Shown piece by piece: positions 13,652 to 13,850 of a stretch of 13,850 nt of DNA. The DNA comes from Bacillota bacterium (GTDB lineage Bacteria > Bacillota > Clostridia > Peptostreptococcales > Anaerovoracaceae). The stretch is from positions 1 through 13,850 of the forward strand of contig JAEEIC010000026.1 of NCBI GenBank assembly GCA_016281165.1, in the 5' to 3' direction. Made by a program: the position numbers and the translations under genes. Below the pieces are notes generated by a model. The model searched no databases. It was not told the DNA's origin and saw nothing but the letters and a program-made list of their open reading frames with translations. Within the stretch, counting starts at the first letter, position 1; every line of letters starts with the position of its first letter.

Positions 13652-13679
13652 TTGACAAACTGTCAAAATATGGTAAAAT
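13652..13679 (+). promoter_or_regulatory. Strong promoter with inverted-repeat operator over the -35
   Basis: A perfect -35 TTGACA (13652-13657) and TAAAAT (13674-13679), 16 bp apart, with TGG directly before the -10 (extended). The -35 is one arm of the dyad TTGACA-aac-TGTCAA (13652-13666), a likely repressor site. A second dyad, AAATAT/ATATTT (13666-13671 with 13678-13683), surrounds the -10. The start would be near 13686, leaving a very short leader of about 20 nt. Confidence 0.75.
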
Positions 13680-13705
13680 ATTTCCGAACGGCGGCTGGAT
13701 CGCGA

Positions 13706-13850
13706 ATGAACGATAAAGACCTGAATATGAGCGATATCCGGGGTATCCGCGGACTAAAAGAGGCGCTCGAAAAAGAGATCGCGGCCCAAAAGGCCCTGCT
13801 CACGCGCTGCGAGGAGATCGCGGCCTCGGTCCCGGGAAGGCTGACGGCGC
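13706..13850 (+). CDS. N-terminus of an unrecognised protein (cut by window end)
   Basis: The frame is open from the ATG at 13706 to the window edge, giving 48 residues. It is charged and predicted to be helical (LKEALEKEIAAQKALL), then EEIAASVPGRLTA. I do not recognise it with confidence. The coiled-coil start followed by a short P-x-R-L segment vaguely resembles Bacillota hypothetical proteins with a helical start and a PEGxL turn, but that is weak. Support comes from the strong promoter about 27 nt upstream and uniform GC-rich codon use. There is no clear Shine-Dalgarno in the short leader; a second ATG, at 13727, is an alternative start with no better site. Confidence 0.5.
   Translation, partial: MNDKDLNMSDIRGIRGLKEALEKEIAAQKALLTRCEEIAASVPGRLTA

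Noticed and set aside
12770..13666. Minus-strand frame of 298 codons opposite the M20 gene
   Set aside because: Shadow of the M20 codons; no family motif, and no ribosome site or promoter that I could recognise.

Overview
This window looks like a chromosomal segment of an anaerobic, amino-acid- and peptide-using bacterium. It is GC-rich, with mostly C/G-ending codons but frequent ATA and AGG. Shine-Dalgarno (SD) sites are strong, and genes form short operons. A Na+-type membrane pyrophosphatase, a serine/threonine dehydratase, M14- and M20-type metallohydrolases and two AEC carriers are together typical of asaccharolytic Clostridia (Bacillota) or Synergistota. I cannot decide between these from sequence alone. 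No rRNA, tRNA, CRISPR array, insertion sequence or phage gene was seen.

Layout. 1-753 is the C-terminal end of a type IIA topoisomerase A subunit, cut by the window edge. 923-3058 is a single-gene unit for a membrane pyrophosphatase (hppA) whose signature motifs are divergent but whose pump residues are intact. It ends in a strong terminator shared with a convergent PLP-dependent serine/threonine dehydratase (4126-3170, minus). A divergent intergenic region then starts an apparent three-gene operon: AEC transporter, MFS transporter and metal-dependent amidohydrolase (4307-8209).

From about 8240 to 8870 base composition drops sharply to AT-rich. This island carries one orphan two-helix membrane protein (8423-8665) and two extended -10 promoters, and looks recently acquired or unameliorated. 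GC-rich sequence resumes with a GyrI-like small-molecule-binding protein (8877-9509, probable GTG start) and its terminator. Next come an M14-like zinc carboxypeptidase with a helical C-terminal extension and a second AEC transporter (9619-11923, 1-nt gap), then an M20 metallopeptidase (12122-13465). In the M20 leader a GC-rich hairpin separates a strong SD from the start codon. After a strong terminator, a new promoter with an inverted repeat over its -35 box drives an unrecognised gene that runs off the window end.

Working together (inference): the carriers and hydrolases would import or export small carboxylates, amino acids or peptides and break amide or peptide bonds. The dehydratase would deaminate Ser/Thr, and the pyrophosphatase would recover energy from PPi as an ion gradient. 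Nothing here is a clearly new multi-gene system. The most unusual items are the M20 leader, the AT-rich island with its orphan membrane protein, the divergent pyrophosphatase and the repeated extended -10 promoters.
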